Assembly (NCBI RefSeq): GCF_013113715.1
Contig: NZ_CP053344.1
Coordinates: 2,604,001-2,668,000 of the forward strand
Length of the DNA stretch: 64,000 nt
Direction: 5' to 3'
DNA from: Herbiconiux sp. SALV-R1
GTDB taxonomy: Bacteria; Actinomycetota; Actinomycetes; Actinomycetales; Microbacteriaceae
Under the pieces are notes generated by a model that saw only the letters and a list, made by a program, of their open reading frames with translations, searched no databases and was not told where the DNA came from. The translations under genes and the position numbers were made by a program. Every line of letters starts with the position of its first letter. Within the stretch, counting starts at the first letter, position 1. Of this stretch, positions 19,005-29,400 are shown piece after piece.

Positions 19005-20312
19005 ATGGCGCTCACCGGAAGGCTGGTGGCGCTCCTGGCCGTCGGCATCGTGCCGGTGGTGCTCCTCGGCGAGCTCTACGACCGGGCCGCCGCGGCCCTG
19101 CTGGGTTGGCTCGCGCTCATCGTGCTGCTCATCGTCGTCGACCTGCTGCTCGCGGCCTCACCGCGCAAGGTCTCGCTCGACCGCACGCTGCCCGGCCGGG
19201 TGCGGCTCGGCGAGACGGCGACGAGCACGCTCTACCTCACGAACACCGGGCGACGGATGCTGCGGGCCGTCGTGCGCGACGCCTGGCAACCCTCGGCGGG
19301 GCCGAGCACGAACCGCTCGCGCGTCGAGGTGCCGGCGAGTGAGCGACGGGCCGTGACGGTCGCGCTCACACCCTTCCGGCGCGGGGAGCGGCGCACCGAG
19401 CGGGTGACGATCCGCTCGACCGGGCCGCTCGGGCTCGCGGCGCGGCAGGCGACGCTGCGCTCGGCGGGTCACATCCGCGTGCTCCCCCCGTTCAACGCGC
19501 GCAAGCACCTGCCCTCGCGGCTCGCGCGGCTGCGAGAGCTCGACGGGCGGGCGAGCGTGATGATCCGCGGGCGGGGCACCGAGTTCGACAGCCTCCGCGA
19601 GTACGTGCGCGGAGACGACGTGCGGTCGATCGACTGGCGGGCCACGGCGCGCCACAGCGACGTGATGGTGCGCACCTGGCGGCCCGAGCGCGACCGCCGT
19701 GTGGTCATCGTCATCGACACCGGGCGCACGCAGGCCGCGCGCATCGGCGACGAGACCCGCATCGACACCGCGTTCGAGAGCGCGCTGCTGCTCGCCGCCC
19801 TGGCCACCCGGTCGGGCGACCGGGTCGACCTGGTGATGTACGACCGCAGGCTGCGGGGTCGCGTGCACGGAGCATCCGGGCCCGAACTGCTCTCGCGCAT
19901 GGTCGACGCCATGGCGCCGGTCGAGCCCGACCTCATCGAGATGGACTGGACGGCCGTGCCGTCGCTCGTGCGCCAGGTGACCACGCAGCGCTCGCTCGTG
20001 GTGCTCGCCACCGCCATCGATGCTCCGGGCATCTCGCGGGAGCTCATGGCGATCGTGCCGCAACTCACCCGCGACCACATGGTGGTGGTGAGCTCGGTGA
20101 CCGATCCGGATGTGGCGGCCGGGGTGATGAGGCGGTCCGACCGCGAGGAGGTCTACCGGGCGGCAGCGGCTGAGCGCGCGCTGCTCGATGTGGCGCGGGT
20201 GACCACGGTGCTGAAGCGGTTCGGGGCCGACGTGATCACGGGGGCGCCCGCCGACCTGCCGCCGGCGCTGGCCGATCGGTACATCGCGCTGAAGGCGGCC
20301 GGGCGGCTCTGA
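19005..20312 (+). CDS. DUF58 membrane protein (MoxR partner)
   Basis: A 435-residue protein. Two N-terminal hydrophobic helices (about 6-25 and 30-50) are followed by a beta-rich segment and the DUF58 signature LREYVRGDDVRSIDWRATAR, then a von Willebrand A-like fold with VVIVIDTGRTQ. DUF58 proteins are putative MoxR clients or effectors. The ATG at 19005 lies 13 bases after the moxR stop; upstream in-frame sequence overlaps moxR and was rejected. The gene ends at a convergent, strongly G-rich gap before the spoIIM-type gene. Confidence 0.88.
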   Translation: MALTGRLVALLAVGIVPVVLLGELYDRAAAALLGWLALIVLLIVVDLLLAASPRKVSLDRTLPGRVRLGETATSTLYLTNTGRRMLRAVVRDAWQPSAGPSTNRSRVEVPASERRAVTVALTPFRRGERRTERVTIRSTGPLGLAARQATLRSAGHIRVLPPFNARKHLPSRLARLRELDGRASVMIRGRGTEFDSLREYVRGDDVRSIDWRATARHSDVMVRTWRPERDRRVVIVIDTGRTQAARIGDETRIDTAFESALLLAALATRSGDRVDLVMYDRRLRGRVHGASGPELLSRMVDAMAPVEPDLIEMDWTAVPSLVRQVTTQRSLVVLATAIDAPGISRELMAIVPQLTRDHMVVVSSVTDPDVAAGVMRRSDREEVYRAAAAERALLDVARVTTVLKRFGADVITGAPADLPPALADRYIALKAAGRL

Positions 20313-20322
20313 GGGCGGTGCC

Positions 20323-20347
20323 GGGCGGGCGGGCGCCGGGGGGCGGG
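20323..20347 (+). other. Putative G-quadruplex motif between convergent genes
   Basis: Runs of three or more G separated by 1-4 bases: GGGcGGGcGGGcgccGGGGGGcGGG. This meets the usual G3N1-7 definition on the plus strand, immediately after the DUF58 stop codon. Folding is not shown. Confidence 0.5.
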
Positions 20348-20397
20348 CGTGCCGGCGGCCCGGGCGGCCCGGTGGCCGGGGTTCGGGCCGGCTCGCC

Positions 20398-21393
20398 TCA
20401 GCCCGCGACGAGCTGGGTGGCGCCCGCCTCGAACTCCTCGAGGTCGCCGGTCTGGCCCGCGCGGTAGGCGCGGCCGCCGACGAACACCATGTAGAACAGG
20501 AACGCCACGAGCGCCAGGGCGCCGATGCCGATCTTGAGCCACCACGGCAGCGGCGACGGCGTGACGAAGCCCTCGATGACTCCCGAGACGAACAGCACGA
20601 ACACGAGGCCGATGGCGACCGTGAAGAGCGCGCGGCCGTTCTCGGCGAGCGAGCGGCCGCGGGTGAGCGCCCCCGGCGCCACCCACGCCCAGAAGATGCG
20701 GAGGCCCGCCGCGGCCGCCACGAAGATGGCGGTGAGCTCGAGCATTCCGTGCGGCATGATGTAGAGGAAGAACACGTCGCCGTGGCCGAACTCGAACATG
20801 ACGGCGGCGTTCACGCCGAGGTTCTGGGCGTTCTGGATGATGACGTACGGCACGAAGACGCCGAGCACGCCGAAGGCGATGCACTGGGCCGCGATCCAGG
20901 CGTTGTTCGTCCAGACCAGACCGGTGAACGAGGCCGCCGGGTTCTCGGAGTAGTAGTCGACGAAGTCCTCCTCGGCGATCTGCTTGAGGTAGGCGTTGTC
21001 GCCGATCGCCGCGAGCACCGGCGGGTTCTGCGAGATCCAGAGGGCGTAGAGGGCGGCGATGATGACGGTCGCGAGCGCGACGGCCAGCGTCAGCCAGCGC
21101 AGGCGGTAGAGGGCGGCGGGCAGCTGCACGGCGAAGAACACCGGGATCTGCCGGAAGACGTTCGCCCCCGCCCCTGTGAAGCGCAGCCGCGCCCGGGAGA
21201 GCGAGACCGACAGGCGGTCGCCGTAGGCGGTGGAGCCGGCGACGGTCTTGATGGCCGAGAGCTGCGTCGAGCCCGACTGGTAGCGCTCGATCAGCTCGTC
21301 GGCCTCGCGGCCCGAGTAGCCGCGGCGGCGCCCCAGCTCGTCGAGACGATCCCAGTCGTCTCGATGCGCGGCGGAGTAGGCGTCGAGGTCCAT
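20398..21393 (-). CDS. SpoIIM-type (stage II sporulation protein M) membrane protein
   Basis: A 331-residue integral membrane protein of the SpoIIM/DUF95 family. In Actinobacteria it is found beside RDD, MoxR and DUF58 genes and is not linked to sporulation. A soluble N-terminus (MDLDAYSAAHRDDWDRLDEL and an Arg-rich stretch) precedes about six to seven helices; the core includes NNAWIAAQCIAFGVLGVFVP and a conserved MPHGMLELTAIFVA. The start chosen is ATG at 21393; ten extra in-frame upstream residues run into the neighbouring gene's promoter. A TATCAT box ends 8 nt upstream, so the mRNA may be leaderless. Confidence 0.86.
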   Translation of the reverse strand: MDLDAYSAAHRDDWDRLDELGRRRGYSGREADELIERYQSGSTQLSAIKTVAGSTAYGDRLSVSLSRARLRFTGAGANVFRQIPVFFAVQLPAALYRLRWLTLAVALATVIIAALYALWISQNPPVLAAIGDNAYLKQIAEEDFVDYYSENPAASFTGLVWTNNAWIAAQCIAFGVLGVFVPYVIIQNAQNLGVNAAVMFEFGHGDVFFLYIMPHGMLELTAIFVAAAAGLRIFWAWVAPGALTRGRSLAENGRALFTVAIGLVFVLFVSGVIEGFVTPSPLPWWLKIGIGALALVAFLFYMVFVGGRAYRAGQTGDLEEFEAGATQLVAG

Positions 21394-21410
21394 CTGCTTA
21401 GATGATATCC
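21394..21410. promoter_or_regulatory. 17-bp divergent promoter core, spoIIM-type / RDD genes
   Basis: Only 17 bases separate the two divergent start codons. The minus strand has TATCAT (21402-21407, 8 nt from the ATG at 21393); the plus strand has TTAGAT (21398-21403, 7 nt from the ATG at 21411). The two -10 boxes overlap by two bases, so the promoters should compete and each -35 region lies in the other gene. Confidence 0.55.
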
Positions 21411-22238
21411 ATGACCGGTCCACGGGACGACGAGCTGCTCACCGGCGAGGCGGTCGCCCTCGACGTGAGGCCGGCGAGCTTCCTGCTGCGGAGCGCCAGC
21501 GGGGCCATCGATTTCGCGGTCTACGTGGGCGCCCTGCTGGCCGGCATCTACCTCTACAGCGTCTTCGCCGCCAGCGGCACCGCCTTCGACCCGGCGCTCG
21601 CGCAGGCGCTGTTCATCATGCTCGTCGTGGCGTGCCTGGTCGTCGCGCCCATCACCGTCGAGGTGGCGAGCCGCGGCAGGTCGCTCGGCAAGCTCGCCAT
21701 CGGCGCGCGGATCGTGCGCGACGACGGCGGCGCCATCACGCTGCGGCACTCGATCGTCAGGGGCCTCGTCGGCTTCCTCGAGATCTACACGACCTTCGGC
21801 GTCATCGCGTTCGTCACGTCGCTGCTGAACTCCCGCTCGAAGCGGCTCGGTGATCTCCTCGCCGGCAGCTACAGCCAGCACGAGCGCGTGCCGCGCCCGC
21901 TGCCCTTCTCGGCGCAGGTACCGCCCGAGCTCCTCGGCTGGGCGGCCACCGCCGACGTCGCGAAGCTGCCCGACCGGCTCTCCCGCCGCATCGTGCAGTT
22001 CCTCACCCAGGCCAGCCGCATGACCCCCGCCACCCGCGAACGCCTCGCGTTCGAGCTCGCCGGCGAGACCGCGCCCTACGTCTCGCCGCTCCCCGACGTG
22101 CACCCGCACGCCTTCCTCCTCGGCGTCGCGGCCATCCGCCGCGACCGCGAGTACACCGCCCTCATGCTCGAGAAGCGCCGCCTCGACCAGGTCGAGCCCA
22201 TCCTGCAGGGCCTGCCGAACGGCTTCCCCGACCGGTAG
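21411..22238 (+). CDS. RDD-family membrane protein
   Basis: A 275-residue protein. The RDD domain (about 15-160) has the family residues in LRSASGAIDFAVYVG and RGRSLGKLAIGARIVRDDGG, with three to four helices, followed by a soluble C-terminal part of about 110 residues (LPDRLSRRIVQFLTQASRM). RDD proteins are small-solute or Na+/H+ exchange candidates, and in Actinobacteria accompany SpoIIM-type proteins. Start: ATG at 21411 is preferred over the ATG at 21402 because of the -10 box spacing. It is divergent from the spoIIM-type gene and convergent with ahcY. Confidence 0.85.
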   Translation: MTGPRDDELLTGEAVALDVRPASFLLRSASGAIDFAVYVGALLAGIYLYSVFAASGTAFDPALAQALFIMLVVACLVVAPITVEVASRGRSLGKLAIGARIVRDDGGAITLRHSIVRGLVGFLEIYTTFGVIAFVTSLLNSRSKRLGDLLAGSYSQHERVPRPLPFSAQVPPELLGWAATADVAKLPDRLSRRIVQFLTQASRMTPATRERLAFELAGETAPYVSPLPDVHPHAFLLGVAAIRRDREYTALMLEKRRLDQVEPILQGLPNGFPDR

Positions 22239-22274
22239 CTGCCGCCGGGGCCGTGCTGCGCGCGGCTCCGGCGG

Positions 22275-22346
22275 GGCGCGCCGCCGCTTCTGCGGCGCGC
22301 CGCGACAGGTGAGCGTGCGGTCGCTGGCGCGGCCGCGCGCTCACCT
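22275..22346. terminator. Two adjacent GC hairpins between RDD and ahcY genes
   Basis: Hairpin 1 (22275-22301): GGCGCGCCGC, 7-base loop, GCGGCGCGCC, perfect. Hairpin 2 (22307-22346): AGGTGAGCG pairs with CGCTCACCT. No T-run follows either, so if they terminate they do so as T-less hairpins, as is proposed for high-GC Actinobacteria. Confidence 0.5.
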
Positions 22347-22396
22347 TGGGTCGTCAGAGGAGGGCCCGTTGCGGTCGACCTCTCGGTGCGGGGTGC

Positions 22397-23902
<1,506 letters not shown>

Positions 23903-23908
23903 GCATCG

Positions 23909-23914
23909 ATTCTC
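23909..23914 (-). promoter_or_regulatory. -10-like box of ahcY
   Basis: GAGAAT (with TGC upstream) ends 6 nt before the ATG at 23902. It departs from TANNNT at the first base pair, so it is weaker than the other boxes. Confidence 0.35.
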
Positions 23915-24010
23915 GCAGGTCGTCGCCGCGAGGAGGCTCCGAGCCGCGAGATCGCCGGACGAACCGGGTGGCGGGTGACAGGCGCTCGGCCGCCGTCGGG
24001 CGCGCTCCGG

Positions 24011-24214
24011 TTACGGGGCGGTGACGTAGCGCATGACCTGCCAGCCCTGCGGGGCGGAGAAGCGCTCGATGTGGCGTGCGCAGAGGTCGTAGCCGTGGGG
24101 CTGCACGACCGGGCTCAGCGGGCCGACGACGACCAGGGAGTCGGCGTAGTCGTAGGTGAGGGTGGTGGTCGCCTCACCGCGGCAGGAGGGCCGCGAGCAT
24201 TCCCGGTTCGTCAT
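24011..24214 (-). CDS. DUF3499-family protein
   Basis: A 67-residue protein with conserved Cys pairs: CSRPSC near the N-terminus and DLCARHIERF near the C-terminus, plus ATTTLTYDYADSLVVVGPL, which matches DUF3499 (Rv3258c). The His/Cys arrangement suggests a small zinc-binding fold; function unknown. The start is ATG at 24214, with TAGTCT ending 7 nt upstream; longer in-frame starts would lie across that box. It is divergent from the metallopeptidase-like gene. Confidence 0.85.
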   Translation of the reverse strand: MTNRECSRPSCRGEATTTLTYDYADSLVVVGPLSPVVQPHGYDLCARHIERFSAPQGWQVMRYVTAP

Positions 24215-24221
24215 CGCCTCA

Positions 24222-24227
24222 AGACTA
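24222..24227 (-). promoter_or_regulatory. -10 box of the DUF3499 gene
   Basis: TAGTCT on the minus strand, 7 nt before the ATG at 24214; supports leaderless initiation and the short start. Confidence 0.55.
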
Positions 24228-24294
24228 GGCCCGCGCATCCGTCGCCCCGGTGAGGCCGCGCCGGTGACGCCGCGCCGTGTCGTGCTCGCGCCCG

Positions 24295-24300
24295 TAGACT
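24295..24300 (+). promoter_or_regulatory. -10 box of the metallopeptidase-like gene
   Basis: TAGACT ends 6 nt before the ATG at 24307 on the plus strand. Confidence 0.55.
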
Positions 24301-24306
24301 TGCCGC

Positions 24307-24750
24307 ATGGCTCGATCGCGTAGACGGCCGGCACGTGCCGCCACCATCCGGGCACGCACCCGCAACCGGCACGGCCGCGATCTGCGCTCCTCGGTGGCGG
24401 GGCCGCACCTGCCGTTCCTGCGCTCGCGCATCGACCTGTTCGATATGACCGTCGCCTCCACCGCGGAGTACCTGCGGAGCCTCTGGCCGAACGAGCTGGC
24501 GCAGGTGTCGTTCGAGGTGGCGACGATGCCCTTCGGCGAGTTCGGCTCGCCCGACCACGTCGACCGGTGGTCGGTGACGAAGAACCGGGTCATCATGTTC
24601 CGGCTGCCGATCGAGCGGATGTCGCGGCTGCATCGCGACGACGAGGTGCACCGCCGGCTCGCCATCGAGGCGTGCGTGTTCCGCGCCGTCGCCGAGTTGC
24701 TCGGCAAAGACCCGTGGGACTTGGCGCCCGACCGCTTCCACCACTTCTGA
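24307..24750 (+). CDS. Metallopeptidase-like protein (zincin-like family, Rv3259 type), catalytic motif degenerate
   Basis: A 147-residue protein. A basic N-terminus (ARSRRRPARAATIRARTRNR) is followed by the conserved domain FEVATMPFGEFGSPDHVDRW and NRVIMFRLPIERMSR, as in Rv3259-like members of the zincin-like metallopeptidase family (PF06262). Where the family has an HExxH-type helix this protein reads DEVHRRLAIEACVFRAVAEL, so the Glu and second His are absent and hydrolysis is doubtful. The C-terminus is DPWDLAPDRFHHF. It is divergent from the DUF3499 gene, the same neighbours as Rv3258c/Rv3259. Confidence 0.78.
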   Translation: MARSRRRPARAATIRARTRNRHGRDLRSSVAGPHLPFLRSRIDLFDMTVASTAEYLRSLWPNELAQVSFEVATMPFGEFGSPDHVDRWSVTKNRVIMFRLPIERMSRLHRDDEVHRRLAIEACVFRAVAELLGKDPWDLAPDRFHHF

Positions 24751-24799
24751 CGCCGCGTACCCGCGCCCGCCCGGGCTTGCGCGCGCCTGCCCGCGCGTA

Positions 24800-24858
24800 C
24801 CGTATGAGAATCGTGCCGCCGAGCCTGGGGGGAGCTCAGCTGCGCGATCCTCATACCG
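24800..24858. repeat. Dispersed palindromic element, copy 1
   Basis: A 59-bp imperfect hairpin: left arm with GTATGAGAATCGTGCCGCC, then GAGC, 9-base loop, GCTC, right arm ending CTCATACCG. It lies between the convergent metallopeptidase-like and DUF5719 genes. A second copy sits exactly 140 bp downstream within a longer imperfect tandem duplication. Confidence 0.85.
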
Positions 24859-24939
24859 CGTGAACGAAGCCGCGCCGCGCGGCGCGGCCTCGCGCGTGCC
24901 CGCGCCTGCCCGCGCTTTGCGCGCGCCCGCCCCGACGAA

Positions 24940-24998
24940 CGGTATGAGAATCGTGCCGCCGAGCCCGGGGGGAGCTCGGCTGCGTGATCCTCATACCG
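24940..24998. repeat. Dispersed palindromic element, copy 2
   Basis: The same 59-bp layout as copy 1: 25-base arms, GAGC/GCTC at the inner ends, 9-base loop, with a few arm mismatches. Sequence flanking both copies (about 24765-24880 and 24905-25020) is also similar, so the pair arose by a ~140-bp tandem duplication. No coding frame spans it. Confidence 0.88.
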
Positions 24999-25023
24999 CG
25001 TGGACGAAGCCGCGCGGCGCGAC

Positions 25024-26466
25024 TCAGGGGTAGATGACGAGCGGCGACGCGTCGGGGCTCGGCGGCGCGATGGCGAACGCCGACGAGCGGCCCTCACCCA
25101 GGTAGTCCACCATCGCCGACACCGGGCCCGACGCCGACACCGTGTAGCTGCTGCCCGCCTTCAGCGCCACCGAGCGGGCGCCGGGCACGAAGGTGTAGCT
25201 CTGGGTCTCGCCGCCGTTCTCGGTGACGGTGACCTCGACATCCGCATCCGTCGTGTTCACGAGGTGCAGGCGCGGGTTGGGGCCGTCGGCGGTGGCCACG
25301 ACGAAGTCGGTGCCGAGCTCGTCGAGGGTCTGGTACCAGGCGAAGTCGGTGACGCCGTTCACCAGCGTGGAGGTGCGCGCGCCCATGACGATCGGCTGGT
25401 CGGACTCGGCCTCGACGGAGTAGGTGCCGTCGGGGATGTCCTGCAGCGGGAACTCGGTGACGATGCCGGGCGTCAGCCCCACCTGGTAGTCGGTGCTCGC
25501 GCCGCCGGTGCGCTCCTCGGCGACGCGGAGGGTGACCGAGGCCGGCTCGGTGCCGGGCACGAACAGGCGCAGCACGCTTTGCAGGTCGGAGTTGTCGGAG
25601 TCGCTCAACCGTTCGGCGATCGACGAGGTGCCCGAGATCTGCACCCCGGCCACGCGCTGCACGGTGGCGGGCGGTGCCGACGGACCGACCAGCTCGACAC
25701 CGCCGGGCTCGAGCCCGCGCACCACGCTCTGCTGCACCGCGGCGCTCACGGCGCCGACGCTCGCCTCGACGTGGATGACCGGGGTGGCGAGATCGGGCGC
25801 CAGCCCCGCCAGCGACAGGATGCGTGTGCTGCGGGCGGGCACGTCGATGTTGCGGCCGCCCGGCGCCTCGATCGCACCGAGGTCGCCGTACACGGTGAGG
25901 TCGACGACCGCGGGGACGTCGCCCGGGTTCGCCAGCACGACGAAGCTGGTGCGGCCCACGGTGGTGGAACCGGCCACAAGCCAGCTCTCGGAGGAGGCCT
26001 CGCCGCACGAGGTGGCCGCGAGGCCCACGAGCTCTCCCGAGGAGATGGTCTGCGACTGTGCGGCGGCGAACAGGGTGGCGTCGGGCGAGCCCGTGTCGGG
26101 CACCGGCAGCGCGACGCGCGAGGGCGCCGTGTCGTCGGTGCTGGCACGGTCGTCGGGGGACGCCAGCGGCGTGACGTCGAGCTGCGCCTCGGGCGAGGTG
26201 CCCGTGACCACGTCGGCGGTGCCGACGCGGGAGATGGCCGTCGCGTCCTGACCGCTGTCGTCGGAGAGGCGCACGAGCGGGCCGGCGCAGGCGCGCACCT
26301 GCTCGGCGGCCTGCGGCTCGACGGAGAACGAGGCGGGCGTGGCCTCGACGCCGGGGAGCGGCAGCAGCAGGGCCGCAGCCACGACGCCGCCGGCGACGGC
26401 CAGGGTGACCACGCCGGTCGCGATCCTCGCGCCCGTGGCGATGCCTTTAGCGGCCATCGTGGTCAC
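25024..26466 (-). CDS. DUF5719-family exported protein
   Basis: A 480-residue protein with one N-terminal membrane anchor or signal segment (about 12-36: GARIATGVVTLAVAGGVVAA) and a large extracytoplasmic beta-rich region: repeated Val/Thr-rich strands, for example FVVLANPGDVPAVVDLTVYG and ITGTSSIAERLSD-like turns. Its position just downstream of, and overlapping by 20 bases, the giant GT2/membrane gene is the usual actinobacterial setting for DUF5719. Function unknown; a partner in envelope glycan assembly is inferred from that linkage. Confidence 0.75.
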   Translation of the reverse strand: MTTMAAKGIATGARIATGVVTLAVAGGVVAAALLLPLPGVEATPASFSVEPQAAEQVRACAGPLVRLSDDSGQDATAISRVGTADVVTGTSPEAQLDVTPLASPDDRASTDDTAPSRVALPVPDTGSPDATLFAAAQSQTISSGELVGLAATSCGEASSESWLVAGSTTVGRTSFVVLANPGDVPAVVDLTVYGDLGAIEAPGGRNIDVPARSTRILSLAGLAPDLATPVIHVEASVGAVSAAVQQSVVRGLEPGGVELVGPSAPPATVQRVAGVQISGTSSIAERLSDSDNSDLQSVLRLFVPGTEPASVTLRVAEERTGGASTDYQVGLTPGIVTEFPLQDIPDGTYSVEAESDQPIVMGARTSTLVNGVTDFAWYQTLDELGTDFVVATADGPNPRLHLVNTTDADVEVTVTENGGETQSYTFVPGARSVALKAGSSYTVSASGPVSAMVDYLGEGRSSAFAIAPPSPDASPLVIYP

Positions 26467-29400
26467 GCTCCTCGTGGTCGGTCGGGGCGGGGGTGTCGCC
26501 GGAGCGGTGCCACTCCGCGTCTTGCTCGTGACGCTCGCGCTCGATGGCGTCGCGCACGCTCACCACGGTCTCGTCGTTGGGGTCGTAGTCGTCGGGCACC
26601 GTCGGCTCGGCCGGTTCCGTGGGCTCCGCGGGTTCCTGCGGGAAGACGGGGAACGCCGGGAGCCCGGCCGGCGCGGGCTGCTCGGTGGGTACGGGCTGCT
26701 CGGCGGGGGCGGCGTCGTCGTCGCCGGGGGTCAGCTGCTCGATGGACGCCGCGTCACTGGTGGCCTGAGGAACCGGATGCTCGGAGGGCTCCTCAGGAGC
26801 GAACGCTTCCTGAGAGAGAGCGTTGACATGAGCGGAGGCGTGCACGGGCGGGAGGGATTGCTCGTCGTCGACGTCCGGGTCGTCGTCTGCCTCGGCGAGC
26901 GGAGCGGGGGCGGAATCGGATTCGGGCGCAGCTTCGGCGGCGGGCTCGGCGGCCGGCAGGTCGGTGACCGTGACGCGGGGTGCGTCTCCGTCACGCGCAT
27001 CCGCCTCGTTCAGCTCGGCGGCATCAGCGAGGTGCTCGTCACGCTCGGCGGGGGTTGTCGTTTTGACGCGTTCTCCAGGCTCGACCGGGCTCACGGCGGA
27101 GGGCTCGCGGTCGTCGCGGTCGGCTGTGGCGGCGGGGAGGGCGATCGCGCCGGCGTCGACGGCAAGGCCCGATGCCGCACCCGCGGTCACCGCGTCGCCC
27201 GAGGGAGCGTGCGGTCCGCCGTGGTGGGCGGCGACGGAGCCGTCGGGTGCCAGGTCGCGCTCCTCGACGGTCTCGAGGGCTTCGGGCTCCTCGCCCACCG
27301 GCACCTCGTCGTCGTACTCGTGGGTCTTCTCCTCGGCGAGGCGTTCCTCGACGGAGTTCGCGGCGGCGACGTGGGCCGTGGCGCTCACCGCGCGGGTGCC
27401 CTGCGTCTGCAGCCGGCCGGCCGGGAGGGCGAGCAGCAGCGCGACGAGGAAGACGAAGCCCTGCACCACGAGCACGAGCACGCCGTACGGGGTGCCGGTG
27501 TTGGTGGGCACGGGGGCGGGCAGTGCGGCGACCTCGCCGTCACCGGCGACCTGCCACAGCTCGCCCACCGAGGTGTCGCCGACGAAGGTGAACTGCGCGT
27601 TGCTGTTGAGGGCGTTGGCGGCGCGACCGCTCACGTCGTCGGCCGCGGCACCGGCCTGCGCGGGCGCGGCGGGGCTGAGCAGCACGAACTCGATGCCGAG
27701 CGCGGTGAGGCGGTCGGCGACGTCGGCGCCCGAGATGGAGGCGAGGTTGCCCACGAGCTCCGAGAGCTCGGCGCCCTCGTCGCCCTCGGCCGCCCCGTCG
27801 GAGAGGTCGGCGGTGGTGGCGAGCGTCGACTGCTCGACGAGCACCGGTCCTGCGCCGTGCACGACCTCGGCGCCGAGACCGCCGTCGGACTGCGGGGCGA
27901 GCAGCAGGGTGCCGACCCGGGGCGTGGTCGAGGCCTCGGCCGTGACGTAAGCGGGCAGCTGCCGCCCGCTGCCCGCGGTGATGTCGGAGGTGCCGAGCAG
28001 CACGCCCAGACCCGTGGGCGCCACGATCACGGCCACGGCCACGGCCGCGACCACGGCGGGCACGCCCGAGAAGCGCGGCAGCGACGACAGGCCGATGACG
28101 GCGGCGCCGACGAGCCCGAGCCAGAACAGGCTGAGCCCCGAGCCCGCCCAGATGGTCACGGCCTCGGAGCCCGAGGTGGTGAGCGCGAGCTGCGTGGAGG
28201 CGACGGCGGTGGCGAAGCCGAGCACCGCGATGACGACGGGGACGACGGCGCGGTAGGAACCGGGGAGGAACAGCGCGGCCAGGGCGATCACCACGAGCGG
28301 GGCCGCGAGCACGAGCAGCACGACGAGCACGAGCGAGGAGTCGATGCCGAACCCGGCGGCGATGGCCTCCCACCGGCCGAGGCCCGCGGTCGGCAGCCCG
28401 ATGAGCAGGTCGAGCACCTGCACCGGGTCGCGCCACACCGGAACACCGGGGTCGGCGAGCAGGGCGAGGGGGGTGCCGCGCTGCACCTGGTCCCAGGCGA
28501 GCGGGCCGAACAGCACGAGGGCCGGGATGGGGATGCCGATCAGCCGGGCGACGTCGCGGCGGCTGGCGACGGTGGCGATGAGCCAGATGACGGTGAGCGC
28601 GGGCCAGAGCGAGGGCGCCACGGAGAGCACGGCCGCCGCGAGGATGGAGGCCATCGCCGACGCCGACCACGACTTGCGGGCGGCGAGACCGGCGAGCATG
28701 AGCCACGGCAGCAGCAGGTGCGCGATGATGGGTGCGATCATGCCGGCGTCGAGGGCGCCGAGGAACGGCGGCGCGATCACCCAGAGCACGGCGGCCAGCG
28801 CGCGCAGCACCGGGCGGTCGGTGAGCCGGGCGGCGCACAGCCACGCGGCGAGCGCGGCGAGCGGCAGGGCCACGAGGTACAGGCACACCACCGCGAACGA
28901 CGGCGACCAGAAGGTGAGGGAGCCGAGCACCGCGAGCACGGCGGCGAACGGGTCGGCGGCGCCGACGAAGCCGAGGCCCACGTCGCGGAATCCGGTGCCG
29001 ATCTGCGACCACAGCCCGCCCACGCTGTCGGCGAGCGGGAGCGCCCCGCCGCCCGTGATGGCCGCGGCGCCGAACACCGGCAGGAAGACGACGAAGCCGA
29101 CCAGCGCGACGATGAGCACCGTCGCCACACCGCCACTGGCGATGAACTGGATGCGGTCGCGATCGCCGCGGAGGTAGGTGAGCGCGATCTCCCGCTGCAG
29201 CGAGCGCCGGCGCCTGATCTCGTCTCCCGGCATGCGCAGCGGTGCGATGGCCTTCCAGCCCACGGTGCGGGAGGCTTTGAAGCGCGAGCGGGCTTCGCCG
29301 ATGCGGGAGCCGAACGCGGTCTTGAAGGCGGCGGCGAACTCGCCGCCGATGGCGCCCGGCTGCTTGCGCACCAGTTGGAAGAGCGACCGCACGACGGCGA

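Noticed and set aside
23903-24010. SAH riboswitch upstream of ahcY
   Set aside because: The 108-base interval lacks the conserved core of the SAH riboswitch, and a GAGAAT box 6 nt from the ATG leaves little leader.
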